A stretch of DNA of 64,000 bases from Opitutus sp. GTDB taxonomy: Bacteria > Verrucomicrobiota > Verrucomicrobiae > Opitutales > Opitutaceae. The notes below the pieces were generated by a model. The model saw only the letters and a program-made list of their open reading frames with translations. It was not told where the DNA came from and searched no databases. The position numbers and the translations under genes were made by a program. Shown here in pieces: positions 9,041 through 18,253 of the stretch (positions are counted from its first letter, which is position 1; every line of letters begins with the position of its first letter). The DNA is taken from assembly GCA_009695065.1 (NCBI GenBank), contig SIBR01000017.1, forward strand, positions 6,677-70,676. The letters are read 5' to 3'.

Positions 9041-10690
9041 ATGAAGTTCCTCCGCTCCCGTATCGCCTCCCTCGCCCCCGCCGTCGCCGGATTGGTTCTC
9101 GGCGCTTACTCGCCGGCCGCCGCCGCCGATGCCCGGCTCGCCGGTCACTGGCCGTTGCTCGAAAACGCCCAGGATGTTTCCGGCGCCGGCAATCACGGCA
9201 CCGCCCATGGCGTGCGCTTCAGCCGCGACGGCGCGCTCTTCGACGGCCGCACCAGCCGCATCGAGATTCCGTCCGCCCCGGCTCTCGATGTCGGCGCGGG
9301 CAACTTCGCCCTCGCCCTCTGGGTGCGCACCGAAAAGGACCTCGACGACACCTTGGGCGACCTGCTCAACAAATACGACCCCGAGCGCCGCACCGGCATC
9401 AACCTCACGATCCAGCACAACGCCGGCACCGGCAGCCAGGCGAACTACCGCAATCTCCACTTCGGGATCGATCATGCCCAGCAGGACGCGGCGTGGACCG
9501 ACCGGGGCCGGGTGGGCAAGGCGATCTTCATCCACTCGCTGGCGGTGCATCAGGGCAATCTCTATGCGGGCACGGTCGAGGGACGCACGAATGACGACCA
9601 CGGCCACGTGTTCCGTTATGCCGGCGGCGAAAAATGGGACGACCTCGGCCAGCCATGGAAGAGCAACGGTGTCACCGCCATGGCGAGCTACAACGGCCAC
9701 CTCTACGTCGGCGTGTCGCGTGTGCTGCTGCACTACTCCGGGCTGGAGCCCACGCTCGCGCACCACATCGGGGGCAAAGTGTTTCGGTACGAAAACGGCA
9801 AGTGGGTCGACCTCGGCCAGATCCTCGGGATCGACGGCGTGAACGGCATGGCCGTGTTTCGCGGCAAGTTGTACGTCACCGGCTTTTATCAGCCAGGCCT
9901 TTTCCGCTACGAGGGCGGCACACAGTGGACCTCGCTCGGCTCCCCCGGCGGCATGCGCCCCGAGGGACTGATCGTGCGCGATGGCGCCCTCTACGCCTCC
10001 GGTTACGACGAGGGCGCGGCCTATCGTTTCGACGGCGAGAAATGGACGCACACCGGCCGCCTCGGCAACTCGACGCAGGTTTACGGCCAGGGCATTTACC
10101 AAGGCAAACATCTCGCCGGCACGTGGGAGTTCGGCACCGTTTACCGGCACGAAGGCGACAATCACTGGGTCAGCACGGGCCGCCTCGGCAATGCCGAGGA
10201 GGTCATGGGGCCCAATGTGTACAACGGGAAATTCTACGTCGGCACCCTGCCGCTGGCGGAGATCTACCGCTACGATGGTGACAACCGCTGGACGTCGATG
10301 GGTCGCGTCGACACCTCGCCCAACGTTCAGTACCGCCGCGCCTGGTCGATGGCGGTTTTCGACGGCAAGCTGTTCGTCGGCACGCTGCCCTCGGGTCACG
10401 TCCGATCGTTCGAAGCCGGCAAGAGCGCGACCTACGATCAGGAGTTGCCGTCCGGCTGGCGCCATATCGCCGCCGTGCGCGACGGCAACCGGCTCAGCCT
10501 CTACGTCGACGGCAAGGTCGTGGCGCGTTCCACCGAGTTCGATCCGGCCAAATACAACCTGTCGAACAACGTTCCGCTGCTCATCGGCTTTGGCCAGCAC
10601 GACTATTTCAACGGCACCGCCAGGGATGTTCGCGTCTACAAAGCGGCGCTGACGCCGGCCGAGGTGGCGGCGCTGGCCCGCGCCCAATGA
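9041..10690 (+). CDS. Secreted LamG-fold protein with an inserted beta-propeller
   Basis: This 549-residue protein has a signal peptide (residues ~1-29, ending SPAAAADA). Residues ~30-155 read as the first part of a LamG/concanavalin-like domain (LAGHWPLLENAQDVSGAGN, then FALALWVRTEKD). Residues ~161-460 hold six or seven repeats of the pattern x-G-x-LYVG...YRYDG..W..(L/M)G, as in kelch-like propellers. Residues ~468-549 return to LamG motifs (GWRHIAAVRDGNRLSLYVDG, then ARDVRVYKAALTPAEV). The simplest reading is a propeller inserted within one LamG fold. No enzyme motif is visible; carbohydrate or protein binding is likely. It is the first gene of an operon: its TGA overlaps the ATG of the amidohydrolase (ATGA). 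Confidence 0.82.
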   Translation: MKFLRSRIASLAPAVAGLVLGAYSPAAAADARLAGHWPLLENAQDVSGAGNHGTAHGVRFSRDGALFDGRTSRIEIPSAPALDVGAGNFALALWVRTEKDLDDTLGDLLNKYDPERRTGINLTIQHNAGTGSQANYRNLHFGIDHAQQDAAWTDRGRVGKAIFIHSLAVHQGNLYAGTVEGRTNDDHGHVFRYAGGEKWDDLGQPWKSNGVTAMASYNGHLYVGVSRVLLHYSGLEPTLAHHIGGKVFRYENGKWVDLGQILGIDGVNGMAVFRGKLYVTGFYQPGLFRYEGGTQWTSLGSPGGMRPEGLIVRDGALYASGYDEGAAYRFDGEKWTHTGRLGNSTQVYGQGIYQGKHLAGTWEFGTVYRHEGDNHWVSTGRLGNAEEVMGPNVYNGKFYVGTLPLAEIYRYDGDNRWTSMGRVDTSPNVQYRRAWSMAVFDGKLFVGTLPSGHVRSFEAGKSATYDQELPSGWRHIAAVRDGNRLSLYVDGKVVARSTEFDPAKYNLSNNVPLLIGFGQHDYFNGTARDVRVYKAALTPAEVAALARAQ

Positions 10691-12432
10691 ACCCGTGCGG
10701 CGCCGGGCTGGCGTTGGTTTTCCTCCAACTCGGCCTCGCGGCCGCCGCGGCGCCGGTTTACGATCTCGTCATCCGAAACGGTACCGTCGTCGACGGTACC
10801 GGCCAATACCGCTACCGGGCCGACATCGGGATTGTGGGCGACACGATCGCCGCCGTGGGTCGTCTGGATTCCCCCGATCTGGCGGCGCGGACGATCGATG
10901 CCACCGGGCTGACCGTCACCCCGGGCTTCATCGATCTGCACGGGCATCTGGCCGACACGAAGGGTGTCGACAACCCACTGGTCGGCCCGGGCCTTTTTTC
11001 GCCGGACGTTCGCTACCGGGCCGCCCAAAACTACGTCACGCAGGGCATCACCACGGCGGTGATCAACCCGGACGGAATGCAATTTGTGCCCCTGGCCCAA
11101 CAGCGCACCGAATTCACCCGGCTGGGCATCGGCCTGAACGTCGCGCTCATGACGGGACACATGGGTCTCCGGCCGGCCGTGCTGGGCAACGATCAAAATC
11201 GCCCCGCTACGCCCGAAGAAATCACCCGCATGCAGGCGCTGTTGCTGCGGGATCTGGAGGAGAACGGCTCCTTTGGCCTTTCGCTCGGGCTGGAGTACAG
11301 CAGTGGACGTTATGCCAGCACGACCGAGCTCGTGGGCCTGGCCAAAACCCTGGCCGCGCATAATGGTCTTTATCACGCGCACCAGCGGAGCCAGGGCTCC
11401 GCTCCGATGTGGTATCAGCCGAGCGTCGATGTCGGCGTGCAACCGCCGACGCTCAGCGAGGCGCTGGATGAAAGCCTCGCCGTCGCGGAGCAAACCGGCG
11501 TCAAGATCCTCATCACCCACATGAAAGGCTGGGGCCCGGGCTATCGGGGACACGCGGCCGAGTATGTCGCCCGGATTAATGCCGCCCACGCGCGGGGCCT
11601 GCGCATCTACATCGACAGCTACTCCTATGTCAGCGCGGGGTCCGACGGCGACTTCGTGCCCCTGCCCGCGTGGGCGGTCGGCAAGGACAAGATGCCGTGG
11701 AACGACCCGCGCGACACTTTCGACTACGTCACCGCACTCAAGCAGACGCTGACGAAGGACGATGTTCGCTCCCGGCTGGAGCGCGACATCGCCAACAGCG
11801 TCGCGCTCAAGGGCGGTGCGGAAAACATCCACGTGTTGGAATATCCTGATCCCACGTACGTCGGCCAAACCCTGGGCCAGCTCATGGCGAAGCGCCTGCT
11901 GGGGCTGACCGACCTGATCATCGCGCTGCAACTCGAGGGGAACCCCCACAAAGCCGGCGGGGCCAAGCTCCGGGCGGTGAGCATGGACGAGCGCGACGTA
12001 ATGACCTATTTCGCGCAGCCGTGGTGCGCGGTCGGCACCGACGGGCGGATCGTTCTGCCAGAGGACGCGCAGGGCATCGCGAAATTCCTCGGCACAAACC
12101 AGCGCTTTTTCGGCACGTTCCCGCGCCGTCTCGCCTATTTCAGCGGTGTCTTGAAAATCGATTCGTTCGAAGAAGCCGTCCGCAAATGCAGCAGCCTGCC
12201 GGCCGGCATCCTCGGTCTGCTGGACCGCGGCCGGATCGCCCCGGGCATGAAGGCCGACATCGCGGTGATCGATCTCGCGAACCTGCGCGACAATACGACG
12301 CTCATGGAGCCCAGTGTCTACGCGACAGGCCTCCGATACGTGCTCGTAAACGGTCAGGCGGTCATCGACGGCGACCGCCGCACCCTCGCCTTACCGGGTC
12401 GGGTCCTCGACCCCACGAGACCACGCCGCTGA
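10687..12432 (+). CDS. Secreted D-aminoacylase-like amidohydrolase
   Basis: This 581-residue metal-dependent hydrolase belongs to the N-acyl-D-amino-acid deacylase branch of the amidohydrolase superfamily, which removes an acyl group from N-acyl-D-amino acids. A short signal peptide precedes the small beta domain (YDLVIRNGTVVDGTG). Metal-site motifs are FIDLHGHL (His ~85/87), GLEYSSG, YHAHQRSQG, ITHMKGWG and the late VGTDG aspartate. The usual GLxYxPG is changed to GLEYSSG, so substrate choice may differ from classical enzymes, and related proteins include dihydroorotase- and dipeptidase-like members. It overlaps the LamG/propeller gene by 4 bases and is followed after 54 bp by the ornithine cyclodeaminase-like gene. 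Export to the periplasm is inferred. Confidence 0.85.
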   Translation: MNPCGAGLALVFLQLGLAAAAAPVYDLVIRNGTVVDGTGQYRYRADIGIVGDTIAAVGRLDSPDLAARTIDATGLTVTPGFIDLHGHLADTKGVDNPLVGPGLFSPDVRYRAAQNYVTQGITTAVINPDGMQFVPLAQQRTEFTRLGIGLNVALMTGHMGLRPAVLGNDQNRPATPEEITRMQALLLRDLEENGSFGLSLGLEYSSGRYASTTELVGLAKTLAAHNGLYHAHQRSQGSAPMWYQPSVDVGVQPPTLSEALDESLAVAEQTGVKILITHMKGWGPGYRGHAAEYVARINAAHARGLRIYIDSYSYVSAGSDGDFVPLPAWAVGKDKMPWNDPRDTFDYVTALKQTLTKDDVRSRLERDIANSVALKGGAENIHVLEYPDPTYVGQTLGQLMAKRLLGLTDLIIALQLEGNPHKAGGAKLRAVSMDERDVMTYFAQPWCAVGTDGRIVLPEDAQGIAKFLGTNQRFFGTFPRRLAYFSGVLKIDSFEEAVRKCSSLPAGILGLLDRGRIAPGMKADIAVIDLANLRDNTTLMEPSVYATGLRYVLVNGQAVIDGDRRTLALPGRVLDPTRPRR

Positions 12433-12486
12433 TTTTTCCGGCTTCAAAATTTAACTCGGGCCGCCCGGCCAGGCCTTTTCACTCCG

Positions 12487-13494
12487 ATGCCGCCCTTCAC
12501 CCCACCCGTTCCTCTCCTGCTCAATCGCAGCGACATCGGATCGTTGCTCTCCCTTGAAACCAGCATCACGTCCGTCGAGGAGGCGTTCGCCGCTCATGCG
12601 CGCGGCGAATCGCTGCCCCCCGCCTTGATGCACGTGGACGCCGACGGCGGCGAGTTTCACGTCAAGGCAGGTGGACTGCGCGCCGGTGGCCGCACCTATT
12701 TCACCCTCAAGGCCAACGGCGGCTTTTTTCAAAACCGGGCGCGGCACGGCCTGCCGAATATCCAGGGGCTGATCTATCTCGCGGACGGGGCGAACGGATG
12801 CCCGCTTGCCGTGCTCGACTCGCGCGATGTCACGATTCTCCGCACGGGCGCGGCCACTGCGGTCGCCGTCCGCCATCTGGCGCGACCCGGCGCGAAAGTC
12901 GCCACCGTCTGCGGATGCGGCGTGCAGGGGCGCATCCAGGTACGCGCCCTGGCGGCCGTGCTCCCGCTGGAGCAGATTTACGTGTGGAGCCGTGACGTCG
13001 CGAAGGCGGCGGACTTTGCCGCGACCATGAGCCGTGAGTTCGGCCTCCCGGTGAAACCCGCCACATCCCTGCCCGCCGCGCTGGCCGCGAGCGATGTCGT
13101 CGTGACCTGCACGCCGGCGAAAAAATATTTCATCGAAGCGGGCTGGGTGAAACCGGGCACGTTGGTCGCCGCGATCGGCAGCGACAGCCCGGACAAACAG
13201 GAAGTCGATCCCCGCCTGCTTGCGCAAAACGCGGTGGTCTGCGATTTGGTCGCACAGTGCGCCGAGGTCGGCGATCTCCACCACGCGCTGACGGCGGGTT
13301 TGATGCGCGTCGATCAGGTGCGGGCGGAACTGGGCCAGGTCATCGTGGGATTGAAGCCCGGCCGGATTTCCGCCGACGAGATCATCGTTTTCGATTCGAC
13401 CGGCACCGCCCTGCAGGACGCTGCGGTCGCCGTTGCCGCCTATCAGCGGGCGCTCGCCAGCGGACGCGGCACCCCGTTCGCGTTTACCGGGTGA
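12487..13494 (+). CDS. Ornithine cyclodeaminase / mu-crystallin family protein
   Basis: This 335-residue protein has normal family length and is cytosolic (no signal peptide). The NAD-binding motif GCGVQGRIQ begins near residue 143, preceded by the family motif DSRDVTILRTGAATAVA. Later segments (VAAIGSDSPDKQEVDP, EIIVFDSTGTALQD) are also diagnostic. Members include ornithine cyclodeaminase, alanine dehydrogenase, and imine or ketimine reductases, so the exact reaction on amino acids cannot be fixed. It is the third gene of the 9041-13494 operon, after a D-aminoacylase-like enzyme, which suggests the released amino acid is deaminated or its imine reduced in the cytoplasm. Confidence 0.87.
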   Translation: MPPFTPPVPLLLNRSDIGSLLSLETSITSVEEAFAAHARGESLPPALMHVDADGGEFHVKAGGLRAGGRTYFTLKANGGFFQNRARHGLPNIQGLIYLADGANGCPLAVLDSRDVTILRTGAATAVAVRHLARPGAKVATVCGCGVQGRIQVRALAAVLPLEQIYVWSRDVAKAADFAATMSREFGLPVKPATSLPAALAASDVVVTCTPAKKYFIEAGWVKPGTLVAAIGSDSPDKQEVDPRLLAQNAVVCDLVAQCAEVGDLHHALTAGLMRVDQVRAELGQVIVGLKPGRISADEIIVFDSTGTALQDAAVAVAAYQRALASGRGTPFAFTG

Positions 13495-13746
13495 TCGTCG
13501 GAGCAACCGTTGATCCTCTCGGGCTGGTTCCCGCCGCATCGATTCGAAAATGCGGGGCAACTCTCAACCATCGCGAGTGCGGCTTACTTTTCTAGGCGAT
13601 TCATGCCAGATGAAATCTCGCCTCCGGTGAAGGTCAGGCCGGTCCGCCGGGCGGGCGCCCGCGACCCCGCCAGCCGGAAAAGGTTTCGGCGGGTTTGGCG
13701 GCGCGCCTTCCTTGAAACCGGGGCGGCCGGGGACCAGCATCCCGTC

Positions 13747-15558
13747 CTATCTGTAGGTGATTTCGATCCGGCGATATTCCGGTGAAGGGAAGACCACCGC
13801 CGGCACCGTCACGACGCCGTTCTCATCAGGAAAAACTTCCCGGGTGGGTTCCCGGTCAATGGCCACCGTGACCGCCCGATTCGCTCCCGGTTTGAACCTC
13901 TGCCGACTACGCAGCGTAACATTCGCGGTGACGGGATATTTCACGTCGGAATGAGTCATCTGAATCGAAATGGCGTAACGCCGTTCGGTATCGACAATCT
14001 CCTTCCATTTGAAGCCGCGGTTCATCCAGCCGACGATGTCCCCTTCTGCCGGATTGCCGTGACCGGGATCCTTGTTGTCCGAGCAGTTGCTGAACGCCGG
14101 GAAACTCGTCCCCTTGGAAAATTGCAGCAGGTAGTCGACGGTCATCTTCTGCCGGACGTCTTCCGGCGCGCCCTTGCCGGCCGCGGCGTGCTCGCCATCG
14201 TCCCACCAGGCAACAAAGCCCGCCTTGTGCTCGTCCAGCGCGCGGTAAAACGCGGGCGTCTTGGACCACGGCGTGGGACGGTCCTTTCGACCATGGTCGA
14301 CCACGAGGAACGGCAGTTCGCGATTTCGCTTCACACAGGAAACACCGTCGAGATACGCGAAGCCGCCCAGGTCCGCCGCGTAAGGAACGCCGCCGCCGTA
14401 GTCGCCACCCAGCAGCCTGAGCACCTTGGTGTAGGCATCATTCGCCGCCATGTCCGGATCGGTTGAGGTGACATAGGAGACGCACGGCACCATCGCACAC
14501 ACCGAGGCGAAGACCGAGGGATGGTGCAACGCCAGCATCAGGCCCGCCCCACCGCCCGAGGAACCAATCACGTGAACCCGGTTTGGGTCGGTTTTGAACG
14601 CGCGATGAACCCAGTCCAATGTCCACAACAGGCGCCGTTCGTTATAATTGACGATCGTACCGTCCTTCATGGCGGCCTCATCGTATATCTTGGAATTGTA
14701 ACCGAAATGCAGCGCGATGCCCGCCGGAGTTTGAAAATGAGCGACCGGCCCGCCCAGACTGCGATTGTACCACACCCGGTCGGAGGGATACAGATTGAGG
14801 CAATTGTTCGCGTAGATGATCTTGAATTTGAACGAGAGGCTTTCCCGCCATCCCATGGTGGTATCCCCGAACGCCAGATAGTTATAATTCGGATCGTTGG
14901 GCCCAGCTCCCCCGGCAAGGCGGACGACAATCGGCAGATTGGCGGGAACCACCGGCGGCGCGCCCGGCCCCACCCAGATCGCCTGAACCGGCATTTTCCG
15001 CAGACTGACCGGTTGCGACAGACTGCTTTGCCCGAGCAGCACCTCCCGATTCTCCACTCCCTTCGGATCCAAAACCGTAATCGCGAAGTACTGGTTGTCG
15101 CCCTCGTCGGCGGTGGCCGTATGAACAAACAATCCGGCCGACGGATCCAGCGGGGGAAGTCCGTCGCCGATGACGAATCCGACCGATGTTCCCGGTGCGT
15201 CCCCGAGCTTGAAAGCAGACGGATCTTTCCACCAGTCCCGTGCGCTGCCCGGCTGGACGTGATGGCCGATGAGGACCGCATCGGCCAGAGTCCCGGTGGT
15301 GATGGGCCGGAAATGCCTGTAGACATTCAGAACGGTCCCCGCGGGCAGCGGGCTCTCCTTCCAAACCAGGAACACCTGGCCATCGCGAAACGTCGCCGAC
15401 AACCCGGAGACCGAAGGGTCCATGGCGCTCCGGCCGGCCGGCTTCGCATTTTCAGCGCCCCTTGCAATCAAAGCGGTCGAACCGAGATCGCAGAAGAAGG
15501 CGCCAACGACAACAGCGAGCGCACAAGCAAAGTCTTTGAACTGCCTTGGGGTCTTCAT
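13747..15558 (-). CDS. Secreted alpha/beta hydrolase with N-terminal FnIII-like domain
   Basis: This 603-residue protein starts with a signal peptide (KDFACALAVVVGAFFCDLGS region). Residues ~45-170 look like a fibronectin-III-type or jelly-roll region (ATFRDGQVFLVWKESPLPAG). The hydrolase domain follows, with the nucleophile elbow VIGSSGGGAG and a neighbouring DWVHRAFKTDPNRVHV segment, as in prolyl-oligopeptidase and feruloyl-esterase-like enzymes. A likely His lies in DDGEHAAAGKG. The frame extends to 15774, but the upstream part is Arg-rich and unlike a signal, so the ATG at 15558 is used. Probable role: hydrolysis of an ester in a plant or algal polymer (inferred). It is transcribed alone, convergent with the operon ending at 13494 and divergent from the gene at 15865. 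Confidence 0.78.
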   Translation of the reverse strand: MKTPRQFKDFACALAVVVGAFFCDLGSTALIARGAENAKPAGRSAMDPSVSGLSATFRDGQVFLVWKESPLPAGTVLNVYRHFRPITTGTLADAVLIGHHVQPGSARDWWKDPSAFKLGDAPGTSVGFVIGDGLPPLDPSAGLFVHTATADEGDNQYFAITVLDPKGVENREVLLGQSSLSQPVSLRKMPVQAIWVGPGAPPVVPANLPIVVRLAGGAGPNDPNYNYLAFGDTTMGWRESLSFKFKIIYANNCLNLYPSDRVWYNRSLGGPVAHFQTPAGIALHFGYNSKIYDEAAMKDGTIVNYNERRLLWTLDWVHRAFKTDPNRVHVIGSSGGGAGLMLALHHPSVFASVCAMVPCVSYVTSTDPDMAANDAYTKVLRLLGGDYGGGVPYAADLGGFAYLDGVSCVKRNRELPFLVVDHGRKDRPTPWSKTPAFYRALDEHKAGFVAWWDDGEHAAAGKGAPEDVRQKMTVDYLLQFSKGTSFPAFSNCSDNKDPGHGNPAEGDIVGWMNRGFKWKEIVDTERRYAISIQMTHSDVKYPVTANVTLRSRQRFKPGANRAVTVAIDREPTREVFPDENGVVTVPAVVFPSPEYRRIEITYR

Positions 15559-15864
15559 TTTCGAGCAAAAAACCGGGGCCGACGGAGAGGGGAAGGGCCG
15601 GCAATCTCGCCGCCAACGCCCGGCGGAAATCGTAGCGGAGGAATAGATGCGCTTGCCGGCAAACGATGGGAAGCCGGATCTGCATGCGACGGATCCGGGA
15701 GGGGATCTTCGCAAGTCGTGGCGCGCAGCTGCCGCTCGCAACCCACGGTCTGCGGCTGACGAAGCCCATCCCACCCTTGCGGCGGAACCGGGCCAAGGTC
15801 ATCGCCGGCCCGGAGCCAATTCCGGCTCCCCAATCTCGATAGATTGTGACAGGTAGAAAGGCGC
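15559..15864. other. 306-bp divergent intergenic region
   Basis: This region must contain promoters for the hydrolase (minus) and the small secreted protein (plus). I see no convincing coding sequence, hairpin or conserved motif. A purine-rich AGGTAGAAAGG just before 15865 is a good ribosome binding site for the plus-strand gene. Confidence 0.4.
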
Positions 15865-16593
15865 ATGATCGAGCCCCGCGATCTCACCGCCGTCCGTCCC
15901 CGGCCCCGGCGCTGGCTGCCGTTGCTGCGTGTTGCACTGCTGCTGACGGTCGTTCGCTTCGTTCCGGCGCAGGAGGTGCAGCAGCACGGGCTCGTGTTTG
16001 AAAGCTGGGTGCGCGACACGTTTTTCGCCGGCTACCAACCGCCCAGCTACACGCAGCCGTGGGATATTCCCGCCGCGGCGAACACCGCCCACGGCCGAGT
16101 GCCCGTCAATCCCAAGGCGGTGAAGTATGGTACGCCCGTCGGTCTGGGCGACGCCCTGCGCCAGTTCGAAATCGACGAGCCCTTCGTGCTTATCATCGGA
16201 TTCTGGCGACAGGAGGGCCCGGCCAAACATTTCGTGAAGATCGTCGCCCCGCGCATCGAACCCGCGGCGTGGAAAAAGCTCTGGGGGCCCGTCACCCTGG
16301 CCGACCTCGAGCGGCTCGACGCCGTCATCAAGGACCGTTCGCTCAGCCCGGAGCAGGCCCGCGTCGCCGCCGCGAAGATCAAGAATGCCCCGCCCTTCAC
16401 GCAGGCGACGATGGTGGTGAATCCCAAGATCGATTCCAAAACGCAGCGCCGGCTGCAGTGCAGCCTGCGCTTCGATGACGTGTTTCGGCACCTGGCCGTT
16501 GGCGTCGATTCCCGGCCGGAAGAGCGCCCCGCGCTCTGGGGCGTCGAATTCCCCGCGCCCATCGTCTCCACTCCACGTGCGTTCGTGCGGTAA
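15865..16593 (+). CDS. Secreted conserved protein of unknown function, possible PD-(D/E)XK-like fold
   Basis: This 242-residue protein is preceded by a clear ribosome binding site (AAAGG, 5 bases upstream). After a basic N-terminus comes a hydrophobic signal segment (WLPLLRVALLLTVV, about 17-30) ending near VPAQ. The mature part is compact: QHGLVFESWVRDTFF, then WDIPAA, then VPVNPKAVKYGTPVGLGDAL, then EPFVLIIGFW. The order Glu...Asp-Ile...(x)V-N-P-K is suggestive of a PD-(D/E)XK nuclease-like core, but the motif is imperfect and the assignment is inference. The C-terminal VNPKIDSKTQRRLQCSLRF segment is Lys/Arg-rich. I cannot assign a characterised family. It lies before the ceramidase-like gene but is separated from it by ~290 bp. 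Confidence 0.7.
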   Translation: MIEPRDLTAVRPRPRRWLPLLRVALLLTVVRFVPAQEVQQHGLVFESWVRDTFFAGYQPPSYTQPWDIPAAANTAHGRVPVNPKAVKYGTPVGLGDALRQFEIDEPFVLIIGFWRQEGPAKHFVKIVAPRIEPAAWKKLWGPVTLADLERLDAVIKDRSLSPEQARVAAAKIKNAPPFTQATMVVNPKIDSKTQRRLQCSLRFDDVFRHLAVGVDSRPEERPALWGVEFPAPIVSTPRAFVR

Positions 16594-16886
16594 AGGAATG
16601 CGGCCGGCGTTGCCCGCGGAATACGCCCCCCCGGAAGACCGGCTTCCCCGCTCGATCCCGCTCACCGTCTCACGCTGGGTCGGACAGGTGGAGAGGTTAA
16701 ACGGGCCGGCATGAAATCCTCCGCCGGGTTCGCCCGGGCAGACCCACGAAGTCGCCACGCCGCAAAAAGGGATCGCCGATCCCAGGGGAATCGACGATGA
16801 ATCGAACTCCGGAACTGGTCTTCAACCCGCCTGACCCCGCCAATGCTACTCGCGGAGGCCAACTCCCCCTCGATCCTCTTACCGCC

Positions 16887-18179
16887 ATGAAAATCCCCGT
16901 CATCGCCTCCCTTGCCCTGCTGTGGTCAGCCCGTCTGTTTGCCGCCGACCCAAAAGCCGCGCCGTTGCCGTTGCGCTGGAAGGCCGCCGCGGCCTCTATC
17001 GTCATCACGCCCACGAAAAATTTGATGATGGCGGGATACGCCGGCCGCAACCGGCCCGCGGAGGGCAAGTATCAGGAACTGTTCGCCAAGGCCCTCGCGC
17101 TGCAGGACGAGCAGGGACAAAAATTCGTCATCGTCACGATGGACTTGATCGGGGTAACCCAGTCGATCCACCACCACATCGCGGAGCGCGCCCAAAAAGA
17201 GCTGGGGCTGCCCGTGCAAAGCCTTCTGTTGAATGCCTCGCACACGCATTCCGGTCCGTCGACCCGCACGCTCCCGGTGGAAGGCAACGACCTCGACAGC
17301 CAGCGGCGGCGCGACTCCTACGTCTATACCCTGGAGCTGCAGGAGAAAATTTTCCGCGTGATCGGCGAGGCGCTGGGGAAACTCGAACCGGCCCGCCTGA
17401 CATGGAACCGGGCGCGGAGCGGCTTCGCCATGAACCGCCGCCTGCCCACTCCGAAAGGGTACCAGAACAGCCCGAATCCCGACGGCGCGGTCGACCACGA
17501 GGTGCCGGTGCTGCGCATCGAAGCGGCCAATGGCGAACTGCGCGCGATGCTGTTTGGCTACGCGTGCCACAACACCTGCCTCGGCACCTACAACTACTGC
17601 GGCGACTATGCGGGGTACGCCCAGGAATATCTGCAGGCCCACCGCACCAATTTCACCGCGATGTTTTTGATGGGCTGCGCCGGCGATCAAAATCCCTATC
17701 CGCGTGGCACCGCCGTCGTCCCGGGCCTGACCGACCTTGATCTCGCGCGGGCCCATGGGCGCGCCCTCGCGAACTCCGCCGAGATGGCCAACCTCACCCC
17801 GAAGCGGGAAGTGCGGGGCCCGATCCGCGCCGCCTACGAGGAAGTGATGCTCGATTACGCGCCGGAGAAGGCCAAGCCGTCGCACTCCTATCCCGTACAG
17901 GTGATCGCGTTTGGCAACGATCTCACGCTCGTCGCCCTCGGGAGCGAGGTGGTCGTCGACTACTCGCTTCGTTTGAAACGCGAACTCGCCGGGGAAGCAG
18001 CCGTGTGGGTCGCGGGCTACTCGAACGACTACACGGGTTATATGCCGAGCGTGCGCGTGTTGAAGGAAGGCGGTTACGAAGCCAACGCCGGTTGGGCGGA
18101 GTCTGTTGAGGAACGCATCGTCGGCAAGGTGCACGAGTTGCACCGGCGCGTGGGCCAGCCGGGCGCCGCCCGGCCGTGA
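16887..18179 (+). CDS. Neutral/alkaline ceramidase-like secreted protein
   Basis: This 430-residue protein has a signal peptide (MKIPVIASLALLWSARLFAA). It corresponds to the N-terminal zinc-hydrolase domain of neutral ceramidases: AAASIVITP near the N-terminus, the LLLNASHTHSGPSTR motif (zinc-site histidines), and a YACHNTCLGTYN segment supplying a further His. The immunoglobulin-like C-terminal domain of full-length ceramidases (650-750 residues) is missing, as is usual in Verrucomicrobia and Planctomycetes homologues. These shorter proteins may cleave amides other than ceramide. The frame extends to 16797; the ATG at 16887 is chosen because it begins the signal peptide. It is followed after 74 bp by the DUF1549/1553-DUF1501 pair, probably one operon. 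Confidence 0.85.
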   Translation: MKIPVIASLALLWSARLFAADPKAAPLPLRWKAAAASIVITPTKNLMMAGYAGRNRPAEGKYQELFAKALALQDEQGQKFVIVTMDLIGVTQSIHHHIAERAQKELGLPVQSLLLNASHTHSGPSTRTLPVEGNDLDSQRRRDSYVYTLELQEKIFRVIGEALGKLEPARLTWNRARSGFAMNRRLPTPKGYQNSPNPDGAVDHEVPVLRIEAANGELRAMLFGYACHNTCLGTYNYCGDYAGYAQEYLQAHRTNFTAMFLMGCAGDQNPYPRGTAVVPGLTDLDLARAHGRALANSAEMANLTPKREVRGPIRAAYEEVMLDYAPEKAKPSHSYPVQVIAFGNDLTLVALGSEVVVDYSLRLKRELAGEAAVWVAGYSNDYTGYMPSVRVLKEGGYEANAGWAESVEERIVGKVHELHRRVGQPGAARP

Positions 18180-18253
18180 AACGCGGGTTGGATTCGGCTC
18201 GTGCGTGCCGCTCGACTCCCCGCCGACGCCCGACTTAATCCATCCGCACCTGA

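Noticed and set aside
13651..13662. GC-rich 12-bp palindrome between convergent genes
   Set aside because: No loop and no U-run; common by chance at this GC content, so not called a terminator.
13510..13785. 91-codon open frame on the plus strand
   Set aside because: Overlaps the end of the convergent hydrolase gene, lacks a ribosome binding site, and its translation has no recognisable feature.
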